A stretch of DNA of 36,225 nucleotides from Alphaproteobacteria bacterium UBA6038 (GTDB taxonomy: Bacteria > Pseudomonadota > Alphaproteobacteria > Micropepsales > Micropepsaceae): the NCBI GenBank assembly GCA_002429315.1, contig DIZC01000029.1:4329-40553 (forward strand), read 5' to 3'. Positions 16,818 through 26,712 of this stretch are shown here, piece by piece; the stretch's first letter is position 1; every line of letters starts with the position of its first letter. Made by a program: the position numbers and the translations under genes. Below the pieces are notes generated by a model. The model was given only the letters and a program-made list of their open reading frames with translations. It was not told where the DNA came from and ran no database searches.

Positions 16818-16829
16818 CGGGAAAAGCAT
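16804..16829. repeat. Perfect 9-bp inverted repeat over the dcw promoter -35
   Basis: ATGCTTTTC at 16804-16812 and GAAAAGCAT at 16821-16829 are perfect reverse complements around an 8-nt spacer. The repeat covers the proposed -35 and is separate from the MraZ boxes. It has the size and symmetry of an operator for a dimeric regulator. No T-run follows, so a terminator is unlikely. Confidence 0.6.
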
Positions 16830-16991
16830 AAGGGAAAGAGGAACTTGGCTCCAGATGTTGTGGCTGACGCTCCACCCATAGGAATTTTCGGAACGAAGCC
16901 GAAACAGTGAAAGCCTATCGCAACTCTGGTAAACCAAGCCTTAATGCGAGGCGGGACAGGTTCGGCGAAGGGCTTCCCGTCAGAGGCGTGC

Positions 16992-17750
16992 GTGGACCAC
17001 AAAAGGCCGATCCTCCAGCTCTCCCATATTGGCAAAACCTTCGAGGGCGGACTGAAGGCGATCGCCGACCTGTCGCTCGGGATCGGCGAAGGCGAATTCG
17101 TGTCGTTGCTGGGTCCGAGCGGTTGCGGGAAATCGACCGTGCTGCGGATGGTTGCGGGCCTGCTTCAGCCGACCGCCGGCATCGTGGAATGGCCCGGCGG
17201 TCGGCCCGAACTTGGCTTTGTGTTTCAGGAGCCAACCCTGATGCCGTGGGCGGATGCCCTCGCCAACGTGCGGCTCCCGCTGCAGCTGGAGCATGTTCGA
17301 CGCGACGAAGCCGACGCACGCGCGGCGCAGGCGCTGGCGCGCGTCGGACTCGCCGGCTTCGAGCGCGCCTATCCGCGCGCGCTGTCCGGTGGAATGAAGA
17401 TGCGCGTTTCCATCGCACGCGCGGTGGCCGCCAATCCGAAGCTCCTGCTGATGGACGAGCCGTTTGCCGCGCTCGATGAGCTGACGCGTCAGGCGCTGAA
17501 CGACGATCTTCTCAAACTGTGGGCGGAGGACGGGTTGACCGTGATCTTCGTCACCCATTCGGTGTTCGAGAGCACGTATCTCTCCTCCCGCATCGTCGTG
17601 CTGACGCCGCGCCCCGGAGCAATCGGCGCCGACATTGCAATGCCGCCGCCGCACGGACGCGATCGAGGTTATCGCCTGTCGCCGGAGTTCGCCGACAATG
17701 CGCGCAAGGTGTCGGACGCGCTGCGCGCCGCCATGGAGCGGCGCCCATGA
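16992..17750 (+). CDS. ABC transporter ATP-binding protein, nitrate/sulfonate/taurine (SsuB/TauB) type
   Basis: This is the ATPase of an importer of small organic or inorganic ions. From the GTG at 16992 it has 252 residues, with Walker A GPSGCGKST (41-49), the Q-loop in FVFQEPTLMPW, the signature LSGGMKMRVSIARA, Walker B LLLMDEPFAALDE and the switch His in VTHSV. An ATG at 16944 would add 16 residues with no Shine-Dalgarno sequence and no family similarity; AGAGG lies five nt before the GTG. The stop overlaps the permease ATG as ATGA. No substrate-binding protein is encoded nearby, so the substrate (sulfonate, nitrate, or a thiamine precursor as in ThiXYZ) cannot be named. Confidence 0.9.
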   Translation: MDHKRPILQLSHIGKTFEGGLKAIADLSLGIGEGEFVSLLGPSGCGKSTVLRMVAGLLQPTAGIVEWPGGRPELGFVFQEPTLMPWADALANVRLPLQLEHVRRDEADARAAQALARVGLAGFERAYPRALSGGMKMRVSIARAVAANPKLLLMDEPFAALDELTRQALNDDLLKLWAEDGLTVIFVTHSVFESTYLSSRIVVLTPRPGAIGADIAMPPPHGRDRGYRLSPEFADNARKVSDALRAAMERRP

Positions 17751-18529
17751 ACACACTCCGGCTGATCGTTCCCGTCGCGCTGGGAATTGCCGTGATCGTC
17801 GCGTGGGAATTTCTCGTGCGGCATTTCGGCGTGCCGAAATTCGTGCTGCCGGCGCCGTCGCTGATCGCCGCCGATTTCGTGCAGGAATTTCCCAAGCTCA
17901 TGGCGGCGACCTGGACCACGCTGCGGATCGTCGCGCTCGCCTTTGCGCTCGCGCTGGTCAGCGGCGTCGCCGGCGCCGTTCTCTTCAGCCAGAGCCGCAT
18001 CGCGGAGCTGGCGTTCTATCCCTATGCGGTGATTTTGCAGGTGACGCCGGTGGTCGCTATCGCGCCGCTGATCGTGCTCTGGGTCGGTTACGACCATGTC
18101 GAGCGGGCGCTGCTCATTCTCGCCTGGATCGTCGCCTTCTTCCCGATCCTGTCCGGCACGACGCTGGGGCTGAAATCCGCGGACTTCAACCTCATCGACC
18201 TATTTCGCCTGTACGGCGCCTCGCGCTGGCAGATCCTGTGGCGGCTGCGGCTGCCGACCGCGCTGCCCTATCTGCTGAACGCGATGAAGATCTCGGGCGG
18301 CCTTTCGCTCATCGGCGTGATCGTGGCGGAATTCGCCGCCGGAACCGGCAGCGACACGGGCCTCGGCTGGACGATCATTGAATCCGGCAACCGGCTTCAC
18401 ATCGCAACCATGTTCGCCGCGCTCGCCATCCTTTCCGTTCTGGGCATCGCCATCTTCTTTCTGCTCACCGGCCTCGAATGGCTGCTGCTCCATCGCTGGC
18501 ACGAAAGCGCGGTGACGCGGGAACGTTGA
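17747..18529 (+). CDS. ABC transporter permease, SsuC/TauC family
   Basis: This is the membrane partner of the preceding ATPase. The 260-residue protein is mostly hydrophobic, with about six membrane helices. It carries the EAA-type cytoplasmic loop that docks the ATPase, seen here as LYGASRWQILWRLRLPTALP with the conserved Gly. The later GLGWTIIESG segment is typical of nitrate/sulfonate/taurine permeases. The ATG overlaps the ATPase stop (ATGA), so the two are made together. The 59 nt after its stop lead directly into the peptidase gene without a visible terminator. Confidence 0.9.
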   Translation: MNTLRLIVPVALGIAVIVAWEFLVRHFGVPKFVLPAPSLIAADFVQEFPKLMAATWTTLRIVALAFALALVSGVAGAVLFSQSRIAELAFYPYAVILQVTPVVAIAPLIVLWVGYDHVERALLILAWIVAFFPILSGTTLGLKSADFNLIDLFRLYGASRWQILWRLRLPTALPYLLNAMKISGGLSLIGVIVAEFAAGTGSDTGLGWTIIESGNRLHIATMFAALAILSVLGIAIFFLLTGLEWLLLHRWHESAVTRER

Positions 18530-18588
18530 AACACTTGAATTTCGATGCCCGCCGCCCTGTGATGCAAGAAAATAGAGGACCAACACGC

Positions 18589-20781
18589 ATGATGCTTCGC
18601 CCGCTTGCCGCGGCGCTATCCGGTGTGATGGCGGCGATGGCGCCCGCCATGGCCGAGCCGCCGCGCGATTCTTTCACCATGGCGCAAGCGCTGAATTATC
18701 CGTTCGTCACGGAAATCGCCGCGGCGAAGAACGGCAACCGCATCGCTTGGCTGCGCAATTTGAACGGCGTCCGCAACGTGTGGGTGGCGGATGGGCCAGA
18801 CTTCAAGGCGCGGCAGGTGACGCGGTATCGCGACGATGACGGCCAGGAAATCACCCAGCTGACCCTCTCGCCGGACGGCTCCCACCTGGTTTACGTGCGC
18901 GGCGGCGACCACGATGCGAACTGGCCGGCGGAAGGCAATCTCCCGCCGGATCCGGCGGCGGCAACAGACCAGCCGAAAGTGGCGATCTGGGCGGTGTCAT
19001 TTTCCGGCGGCGCGCCGGTGAAAGTTGCGGAGGGCGACGAGCCCACCATCTCGGCGACCGACCAACTCGCCTATGTCGTCGAGGACAAGGTGTGGACGGT
19101 GCGGCTTGACGGCAAAAGCAAGCCCGTCCGCATGTTTTTCGACCGCGGCAAGGACCACGACCTGCACTGGTCGCCCGACGGCAAGCGCCTCGCCTTCGTG
19201 TCCGATCGCGGCGGCCACTCCTTCGTCGCCATCTTCACCGGCAAATCGCAGCCGCTCGCCTATCTTTCGCCGTCCACCGGCCACGACACGTCGCCGCGCT
19301 GGTCTTTCGACGGCAAGCAGATCGCCTTCGTGCGTCAGCCGGGGACCGGTGGGCCGCCGGACCCGATCCTGAAGCAGATTCCGCATCCTTGGTCGGTGTG
19401 GGTAGGCGACGCCGCAACGCAGCAGGCGCACGCCGTGTGGAAGAGCCCGAACACCCTGCTCGGCTCCTATCCCGAGACGGCGGGCGAAGCGAATTTGAAC
19501 TGGGCGGATGGCAACCGCGTCGTGTTTCTCGCCGATCTCGACAACTGGCCGCACCTTTATTCGGTATCCGCAAACGGCGGAACACCGCTGCTGCTCACGC
19601 CAGGCGCGTTCATGGTGGAGCACGTCGCGGAGAGCAAAGACCACAAATTCATCATCTACAGCGCCAACACCGGAGCCGCGCCCGGCGACGGCGACCGGCG
19701 GCATATCTTCCGGGTGCCGGTCGACCGGGCGGCCCCGCAACCGATCACGGCCGGCGAAACACTGGAATGGAACCCCGTGTCGGCGGATGGGTCGCACGTC
19801 GCCTTCATCGGCGCGAGCGTCAGGCGTCCGCCGGCCGTCGCCATCGCCGGCATGGATGGCAAAGGCCGGCGCGACCTCATTCCGGGCGACATCCCCCGCG
19901 ATTATCCCGGCGCCGCGTTCGTCGTGCCGAACCCGGTGACGTTCACCGCTTCCGACGGCGTGGTTGCGCACGGGCAGCTGTTTCAGCGCGGCAACGCAAG
20001 CGCACCGAAGCCCGGAATCATTTTCGTGCATGGCGGGCCGCCACGGCAGATGCTGCTCGGCTGGCACTACATGGATTACTACAGCAATGCGTACGCGGTG
20101 AATCAGTACCTGGCGGCGCATGGTTTCGCGGTGCTGAGCGTCAACTACCGCCTCGGTATCGGCTACGGTCACGCGTTCCATCATCCCGATCATGCCGGTC
20201 CCGCGGGCGCCGCGGAGTACAAGGACGTGTTGGCCGGCGTGAAATTCCTGCAGACGGTGAAGGGCGTCGATCCGCACCGCATCGGCATGTGGGGAGGCTC
20301 CTACGGCGGCTTTCTCACCGCGCTCGCGCTGGCGCGCAACTCCGACATCTTCAAGGCCGGCGTGGACCTTCACGGCGTGCACGACTGGTCGCAACTGATC
20401 GAGTCGGATTACGGCAAGGAAAAGGAGCGTTACGAGAAAGGCGACCGCGCGCAGGCGATGAAAGTCTCGTTCCAGTCCTCACCCGATGCCGATATCGCGC
20501 GATGGAAATCGCCCGTGCTGCTGATCCAGGGCGACGACGATCGTAACGTGCCGTTCGATCAGACGATCGACCTGGCGAGACGATTGGAGAAGCAGAACGT
20601 GCCGTATGAGGAGCTGGTGATCCCCAACGAGATTCACGGCTTCCTGCGCCATCGCTCCTGGCTGACGGCGGATTCCGCAACCGCGGCGTTTCTCACGAAA
20701 CAGCTGCACCCGAATGCGCTTGCCGCCCCGCCTTCGCCGGCGCCGACTCGCGCACCAGCGCCATCGCGACAAGGCCGATGA
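18589..20781 (+). CDS. Secreted S9-family prolyl oligopeptidase-like serine peptidase
   Basis: The predicted product is 730 residues with a signal peptide (M1 to about A22, ending AMAPAMA). A beta-propeller with WD/TolB-like repeats (for example HWSPDGKRLAFVSDRGG) precedes a C-terminal alpha/beta hydrolase domain. The catalytic triad is readable: S571 in GGSYGGF, D651 in GDDDRNVP and H683 in NEIHGF. Such enzymes cleave short peptides, usually at the N-terminus (acylaminoacyl or dipeptidyl type); the exact specificity cannot be told. The ATG at 18589 follows AGAGGA; the longer frame upstream lies inside the permease gene. The last ~25 residues are a Pro/Ala-rich tail beyond the fold, and their codons overlap the converging transporter gene by 89 bp. 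Confidence 0.9.
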   Translation: MMLRPLAAALSGVMAAMAPAMAEPPRDSFTMAQALNYPFVTEIAAAKNGNRIAWLRNLNGVRNVWVADGPDFKARQVTRYRDDDGQEITQLTLSPDGSHLVYVRGGDHDANWPAEGNLPPDPAAATDQPKVAIWAVSFSGGAPVKVAEGDEPTISATDQLAYVVEDKVWTVRLDGKSKPVRMFFDRGKDHDLHWSPDGKRLAFVSDRGGHSFVAIFTGKSQPLAYLSPSTGHDTSPRWSFDGKQIAFVRQPGTGGPPDPILKQIPHPWSVWVGDAATQQAHAVWKSPNTLLGSYPETAGEANLNWADGNRVVFLADLDNWPHLYSVSANGGTPLLLTPGAFMVEHVAESKDHKFIIYSANTGAAPGDGDRRHIFRVPVDRAAPQPITAGETLEWNPVSADGSHVAFIGASVRRPPAVAIAGMDGKGRRDLIPGDIPRDYPGAAFVVPNPVTFTASDGVVAHGQLFQRGNASAPKPGIIFVHGGPPRQMLLGWHYMDYYSNAYAVNQYLAAHGFAVLSVNYRLGIGYGHAFHHPDHAGPAGAAEYKDVLAGVKFLQTVKGVDPHRIGMWGGSYGGFLTALALARNSDIFKAGVDLHGVHDWSQLIESDYGKEKERYEKGDRAQAMKVSFQSSPDADIARWKSPVLLIQGDDDRNVPFDQTIDLARRLEKQNVPYEELVIPNEIHGFLRHRSWLTADSATAAFLTKQLHPNALAAPPSPAPTRAPAPSRQGR

Positions 20782-22054
20782 TCATCGCGGCCGTCCAGTA
20801 GAAGGCCGGCGCTAGCGGACTGCCGGTGATCTGGATCAGCTTGGTGATCACCCACTGGGTCGAGCCGCCGAAAATAGAGATGGCGAAGGCATAGACCGTC
20901 GCCACCGCGCCCGAGCGAATGCTCGGCGGCAGCTGCTCGGTAATCGCCACGATGGCCGGCACGGCGCAGACGCCGGCGAAGATCGTCATCACGGTTTCGG
21001 CACCATAGAGCGCCCACGCGTCGCGGAAGTGATCGATGACCCAGAAGCCGGGCAAGATCGACAGCACGAGCAGCACGCCCGGAATCAGCATCACCGGCTT
21101 GCGGCCGTATTTGTCGGAGAGCCAGCCGCTCCACACTTCCGAGACAATGGAGAAGCCGCCATTGATGATGGTGGCGCCGAACGCGACGGCGGCAGAGAGG
21201 TGCAAAGTGGCGAGCGCATAGGTGGTCATATAGCCGAGCGAATAGCTGCCGATGGTGGTGGCGGTAAGCATCATCAGTCCAAAGACGATGATGGCGAGGT
21301 TCCGGCGCACGTGCGCGCGTATGCCGATGCCGGGCGCGGCAATTCCGGGCGCCGTTTCAACCGCCGCTTGCAGGGTTTCCGGCAGGCGGCGCCGCACCAG
21401 GATGCCGAACGGCACGATCGTGGCGCCGAGCAGCATCGCCGCCCGCCAGCCCCAGTCCTGCAACTGCTGGGCATCGAGCAGCTTCGCGAGCGCCAGACCG
21501 ACGAAGCCGGCGAGGAGGATTGCGACGTCCTGCGTCGCGTACTGCATGCAGAGATAGAGTCCGCGGCGTTCCGGCGGTGCGGATTCCGCCATGTAGGCGG
21601 TGGTCGGGCCGACCTCGCCGCCCAGCGCGAACCCCTGCAACAGCCGAAACAGCACCACGAGAATCGGCGCGGCCATGCCGATCCGGGCATAGGACGGCGT
21701 CAGCGCCAGGCCGATGATCGCGATGCCCATCAGCGAGAAGGAGAGCAGCATCGCCGGCTTGCGGCCGACACGGTCGCCCATGCCGCCGATCACGATGGCG
21801 CCCACCGGGCGGGTCAGGAATCCGATGCCGAAGGTGGCAAGCGAGGCAAGCAGGCTGACCGTGGGGTCGTGCGAGGGGAAGAAGGCACCCCCGATGTACA
21901 CCGCGAAATAGGAGAAGGTGAGAAAGTCGTAGAACTCCAGCCCGTTGCCGATGAAAACGGCGATGACGTGCCGGAGGGGAATGGCTTTCGCCGGGACCGT
22001 TGGATCCCCTCTCTGGGCGAGAACGGCCTCCGGTCCGACTGCAATCTCTGCCAT
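20693..22054 (-). CDS. MFS transporter, metabolite:H+ symporter (MHS) type
   Basis: The 453-residue protein is an inner-membrane symporter with about 12 helices. The N-terminal IGNGLEFYDFLTFSYFAVY matches the MHS subfamily (compare GNxLEWYDF in ShiA, ProP and KgtP relatives), and the loop GDRVGRKPAML is the MFS A-motif, repeated in the second half as SDKYGRKPVML. The substrate is probably a carboxylate, but it cannot be named. The ATG at 22054 follows GGGAT; the upstream extension is spurious. It is divergent from the sulfite reductase operon, and its 3' end overlaps the S9 peptidase gene tail to tail. Confidence 0.88.
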   Translation of the reverse strand: MAEIAVGPEAVLAQRGDPTVPAKAIPLRHVIAVFIGNGLEFYDFLTFSYFAVYIGGAFFPSHDPTVSLLASLATFGIGFLTRPVGAIVIGGMGDRVGRKPAMLLSFSLMGIAIIGLALTPSYARIGMAAPILVVLFRLLQGFALGGEVGPTTAYMAESAPPERRGLYLCMQYATQDVAILLAGFVGLALAKLLDAQQLQDWGWRAAMLLGATIVPFGILVRRRLPETLQAAVETAPGIAAPGIGIRAHVRRNLAIIVFGLMMLTATTIGSYSLGYMTTYALATLHLSAAVAFGATIINGGFSIVSEVWSGWLSDKYGRKPVMLIPGVLLVLSILPGFWVIDHFRDAWALYGAETVMTIFAGVCAVPAIVAITEQLPPSIRSGAVATVYAFAISIFGGSTQWVITKLIQITGSPLAPAFYWTAAMIIGLVAMALVRESAPAKAGRQAHSGAAVS

Positions 22055-22150
22055 GCCGATCCCATCGCGCGCCAAGCGCTCACCCGGGAAGCAATGGTGC
22101 GGATATTCCGCCGGCATGCAACGGGCGCCGTCATTACCGGTACGCACCCT

Positions 22151-22180
22151 ATTTAACGCCAATATATGTGTATTTCTCAA
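22151..22180 (-). promoter_or_regulatory. Candidate promoter of the MFS transporter gene
   Basis: On the minus strand TTGAGA (22180-22175), an 18-nt spacer and TTAAAT (22156-22151) resemble a sigma70 promoter. They lie in an AT-rich island (about 22150-22215) between two divergent genes, which stands out in this GC-rich window. The leader before the ATG at 22054 would be about 90 nt. No equally good match was found for the plus-strand operon. Confidence 0.4.
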
Positions 22181-22241
22181 TGATTTACAAATTTGATCTG
22201 TGATCCATTGATTTCCACAGGCGCAGTTGCGACTTTGGTGC

Positions 22242-22545
22242 ATGGCCAAGGTCCAGCCACCCCAGGTGCTCACGGCAAACCGGCTGCAAACGGGGGATGT
22301 CCTTTATTGGACAGCGGGCCAATGGACGCAGGCCTTTGGGCAAGCCGAGGTGTTCCCCGATCCGGAAGCCGCGCAGACGGCGCTTCAGGCGGCAGAGCGC
22401 TTCGTCGCGGACCGTGTCGTGGTCACGCCCTACCTGTTTCCGGTCCGCGTCGCCGCCGACGGCGCCCAGCCCCTCGAGGAGCGTGAACGCATCCGCGCGG
22501 CAGGGCCGACCGTCCGCCGCGACCTCGGCAAGCAGACGGCCTGCC

Positions 22546-22553
<8 letters not shown>
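22242..22553 (+). CDS. DUF2849 domain-containing protein
   Basis: This small 103-residue protein contains the pattern QVLTANRLQTGDVLYW near the N-terminus and ends with IRAAGPTVRRDLGKQ, the signature of DUF2849. That family is found in alphaproteobacteria directly before the siroheme sulfite/nitrite reductase gene. No catalytic residues are evident, and the molecular role is not known; a part in assembly or regulation of the reductase is inference from conserved linkage. The ATG at 22242 is used (a TTG five codons earlier is possible). Its 3' end overlaps the reductase start by 8 nt. Confidence 0.88.
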
Positions 22554-24205
<1,652 letters not shown>

Positions 24206-24219
<14 letters not shown>

Positions 24220-24694
24220 GAACGGCGAATGGGCCGAAGATCACTTTATCAGCGTGGCCGACGACGCGCCGATGCCGCTCAACGGCACTATCGTTTCGCT
24301 GCCGCGCTTCCAGGCGCAGCGGGCCACGCTGCTGGCGCGCAATTCGCCGCTCGGTGTGCGGCTGAAATCCGCAGAGTCGCCGGAAGGCTTGGGCGAGGAC
24401 GTGCATCGCCTCGCCGTAATTGTGCTGGAATTTCCCGTGCTTCGCGATGGGCGCGCGTTTTCGTGGGCGCGGCTGCTGCGGACCCGGATGAACTATCGCG
24501 GCGAAATCCGCGCCGCCGGCGCCTTCCTCTACGACCAGATCGCGTTTGCACTGCGCGTCGGCTTCGACGCCTTCGAGGTGCCAGAGCGCTTTACGCTGGC
24601 GCAATTCAACCGCGCACGCTCGGAAATGTCGTACGTGTATCAGCCTTCCGCCGACCGCCGCATAACCATCCGCGAGCTCCGCGCCGGTCGTTGA
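24206..24694 (+). CDS. DUF934 family protein (CysX/oxidoreductase-associated), GTG start
   Basis: The 162-residue protein belongs to DUF934, a family of proteins of unsettled function that follow siroheme sulfite reductase genes. Typical segments are SWARLLRTRMNYRGEIRA and a Phe/Asp-rich middle (YDQIAFALRVGFDAFEV). The GTG at 24206 has a perfect GGAGG six nt upstream and overlaps the reductase gene by 14 nt, so coupled translation is likely. It is predicted soluble, with no cofactor motifs seen. A role in sulfite reduction is inferred from the conserved gene order only. Confidence 0.88.
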
Positions 24695-24714
24695 CAATCG
24701 AGGCGACAGCCCCC

Positions 24715-24747
24715 ACGGTAATACCGTACTTTTTCGTGGTATTACCA
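24715..24747. promoter_or_regulatory. Twin palindromic operator at the start of the abrB/PIN pair
   Basis: ACGGTAATACCGT (24715-24727) and TGGTATTACCA (24737-24747) are two palindromes with the shared core GGTAnTACC. Their centres are 21 bp apart, two helical turns. The two cores are also perfect reverse complements of each other. The second ends at the A of the antitoxin ATG. This fits a site where the AbrB antitoxin represses its own operon. The symmetry is seen; the binding is inferred. Confidence 0.75.
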
Positions 24748-24989
24748 TGTCCACGACGATTACGAGCAAGGGCCAGGTCACCATTCCAAAACGCGTGCGC
24801 GATGCCACCGGCCTGACGCCCGGCAGCAAGGTTACCTTCAGCGTGGACGCGAGCGGCCGTGCCTACCTCAAGGCCGAGGGAAAGCCTCGCAAAAGCGACC
24901 TGGAAAAGCGGCTCCAGAAGTTCCGCGGTTCACAGAAGGGCAACTTCACAACTGACGAGATCATGCGGCTCACCCGCGGATGGTCCTGA
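24747..24989 (+). CDS. AbrB/SpoVT-fold antitoxin (VapB type)
   Basis: The 80-residue protein starts with the swapped-hairpin DNA-binding motif TTITSKGQVTIPKRVRD (3-19), then GLTPGSKVTFSVDASG, and ends with a charged C-terminal tail (from about residue 45) that should wrap the toxin. Proteins of this kind bind the operator as dimers and neutralise a PIN ribonuclease. There is no clear Shine-Dalgarno sequence before the ATG, which lies inside a palindrome, so expression may be leaderless or self-controlled. The gene overlaps the PIN gene by 10 nt. Confidence 0.92.
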   Translation: MSTTITSKGQVTIPKRVRDATGLTPGSKVTFSVDASGRAYLKAEGKPRKSDLEKRLQKFRGSQKGNFTTDEIMRLTRGWS

Positions 24990-25378
24990 TCGACACCAAC
25001 ATTCTTCTGGACATTGTCTCGGAAGATCGGAATTGGGCCGAGCGATCGTACCGTGCGCTAATCTCGGCGGGAGCGGGGGACGCGCTTGTCATCAACGAGG
25101 TTGTCTATGCCGAGATGTCGGTCGGTTACGCCAGCGTGGAAGACCTCGGCGCGTTTCTCGCCGGCCTTGCGATCCGTCTGGAGCACATCCCCGAGACCGG
25201 TCTGTTTCTCGCCGGCCGCACCTACCGTCCGTATCGGCGCAACACCGGGACCAAAACCGGCGTGCTGCCGGACTTCTTCGTCGGCGCGCACGCGGCCGTG
25301 ACGGGGGCGCCGCTGGTCACCCGGGACACGCGGCGCATCCGGACGTACTTCCCGACCGTGCGACTGATCGAGCCGTAA
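24980..25378 (+). CDS. PIN-domain toxin (VapC-like ribonuclease)
   Basis: This is a Mg2+-dependent ribonuclease toxin of the PIN family, 132 residues. Acidic active-site candidates are D5 (VLIDTN), E40 and E45 (NEVVYAE), D98 (LPDFFVGAHA) and D116 (TRDTRR), the expected quartet. The target RNA is unknown. The 10-nt overlap with the antitoxin gene indicates translational coupling. The next gene has its own promoter candidate, so the pair looks like a separate two-gene unit between sulfite reduction and amine genes. Confidence 0.92.
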   Translation: MVLIDTNILLDIVSEDRNWAERSYRALISAGAGDALVINEVVYAEMSVGYASVEDLGAFLAGLAIRLEHIPETGLFLAGRTYRPYRRNTGTKTGVLPDFFVGAHAAVTGAPLVTRDTRRIRTYFPTVRLIEP

Positions 25379-25392
25379 GAGCCGCGCAAAAA

Positions 25393-25421
25393 TTGACCTC
25401 CGCGACAGCGGCGACTAAGAA
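25393..25421 (+). promoter_or_regulatory. Candidate promoter of the decarboxylase gene
   Basis: TTGACC (25393-25398), a 17-nt spacer and TAAGAA (25416-25421) form a sigma70-like promoter in the 67-nt gap after the PIN gene. The -35 matches five of six consensus bases; the -10 is weak. A GGGGCGAGG stretch follows before the ATG at 25446. Confidence 0.45.
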
Positions 25422-25445
25422 ATCTCGGGGCGAGGTGTTGCGCGT

Positions 25446-26639
25446 ATGAACGACGTCACGGCGAGAGAAAAACCGAAGCCGGCGAAGATCGCCGCCGACA
25501 CCTTGCCGCGCTTCGCGAGTGTCCAAGAGCTGATCGAGAAAACGAAACCGGTGTTGCCGGTCTATTGCCTGTTTCCCGAGAAGTTCGCGGATGCCGCGCG
25601 GCGCTTCCAGGATTTTCCCGGCGATACGCTGTACGCCGTCAAAGCCAATCCCGCGCCGCACGTGCTGGATCAGGTCTATGCCGCCGGCATTCGCCACTTC
25701 GACACCGCGTCGCTGGCGGAAATCGCGCTGGTGCGCCGGCGCTACCCCGACGCACAGTGTCACTTCATGGCGCCGGTGCGCATCGCCGGCGCGGCGCAGA
25801 CCGCGTTCCACAGGCATGGCGTGACGGATTACGTCGTCGATTGCGACTTCGAGCTGGACAAGCTGCTCGCCGAAACTGGCGGCGCCAAAGACCTGCGCAT
25901 TTTCGTGCGCATCTCGACACCACTGGGCGGCGCGCTGCTCGAATTGTCGAGCAAGTTCGGCACCACGCCCGCCGACGCCGCCCGGCTCCTCAAGCGCATT
26001 ACCGAGGCGGGCGCCACGCCGGGCATCACGTTCCACGTCGGCTCGCAGTGCCTGTCACCGTTCTCCTATGCCCAGGCGATCGAGATGGCCCGACGCACCG
26101 CCGATATCGCCGGCATCGGGATCGCCGCGCTCGACATCGGCGGCGGCTTTCCCGGCCCGTACCACAACAACGACGTGCCCCCCTATCACTGGTACTTCGA
26201 CACCATCCGCGAGGCGCTGGCCACCTTGCCGGGAAAGCCCAAGCTCATGTGCGAACCGGGACGCGCGCTGATCGCCGAAGGCGTTTCGCTGGTGACCCAA
26301 GTGATCCTGCGCAAGGACGACAAGCTGTATCTGAACGACGGCATCTACGGCAGCTTCGACGAACTGACCTTGCCCGGCTGGACCGCCGATTACCCGCTGC
26401 GCGTGTTCTCGCCCGATGGCGACGGTCGCGCCGTTCTCCAGCCAGCCGGCCACACGCCGTTCCGGGTCTACGGACCGACTTGCGACACGCTCGACGTGCT
26501 GCCCAAGCCGCTGATGCTGCCGGAGACCATCAAAGCCGGCGATTACATCGTGGTGGACGCGATCGGAGCCTATTCGGTGGCGCTGCGCACCAACTTCAAC
26601 GGGTTCTTCCCGGATGAGTGGGCCATCGTCGGCAATTGA
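25446..26639 (+). CDS. Fold-III PLP-dependent ornithine/lysine decarboxylase-type protein
   Basis: The 397-residue protein is an alanine-racemase-fold decarboxylase, cytoplasmic, probably making putrescine or cadaverine. The PLP Lys is K66 in YAVKANP; other cofactor and substrate motifs are FHVGSQC (196-202, H197 stacking on PLP), DIGGGFPG (230-237), EPGRA (270-274) and the dimer-interface Cys C346 in YGPTCD. The length and motifs fit ornithine decarboxylase; the specificity for ornithine over lysine or carboxynorspermidine cannot be settled by reading. It has its own promoter candidate. The following gene starts 73 nt after its stop. Confidence 0.88.
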   Translation: MNDVTAREKPKPAKIAADTLPRFASVQELIEKTKPVLPVYCLFPEKFADAARRFQDFPGDTLYAVKANPAPHVLDQVYAAGIRHFDTASLAEIALVRRRYPDAQCHFMAPVRIAGAAQTAFHRHGVTDYVVDCDFELDKLLAETGGAKDLRIFVRISTPLGGALLELSSKFGTTPADAARLLKRITEAGATPGITFHVGSQCLSPFSYAQAIEMARRTADIAGIGIAALDIGGGFPGPYHNNDVPPYHWYFDTIREALATLPGKPKLMCEPGRALIAEGVSLVTQVILRKDDKLYLNDGIYGSFDELTLPGWTADYPLRVFSPDGDGRAVLQPAGHTPFRVYGPTCDTLDVLPKPLMLPETIKAGDYIVVDAIGAYSVALRTNFNGFFPDEWAIVGN

Positions 26640-26712
26640 ATCCGGCCGCTGCGCCGTTTCACCTTTCGCGGACAACAGAACATTAACGGCTGTGCGCTAT
26701 GTCTGGGGCGGC

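Noticed and set aside
24691..24724. TTGACA at 24691 with TAATAC at 24719 as the toxin-antitoxin promoter
   Set aside because: The spacer is 22 nt, too long for a sigma70 promoter. No better pair was found, so no promoter is listed for this operon.
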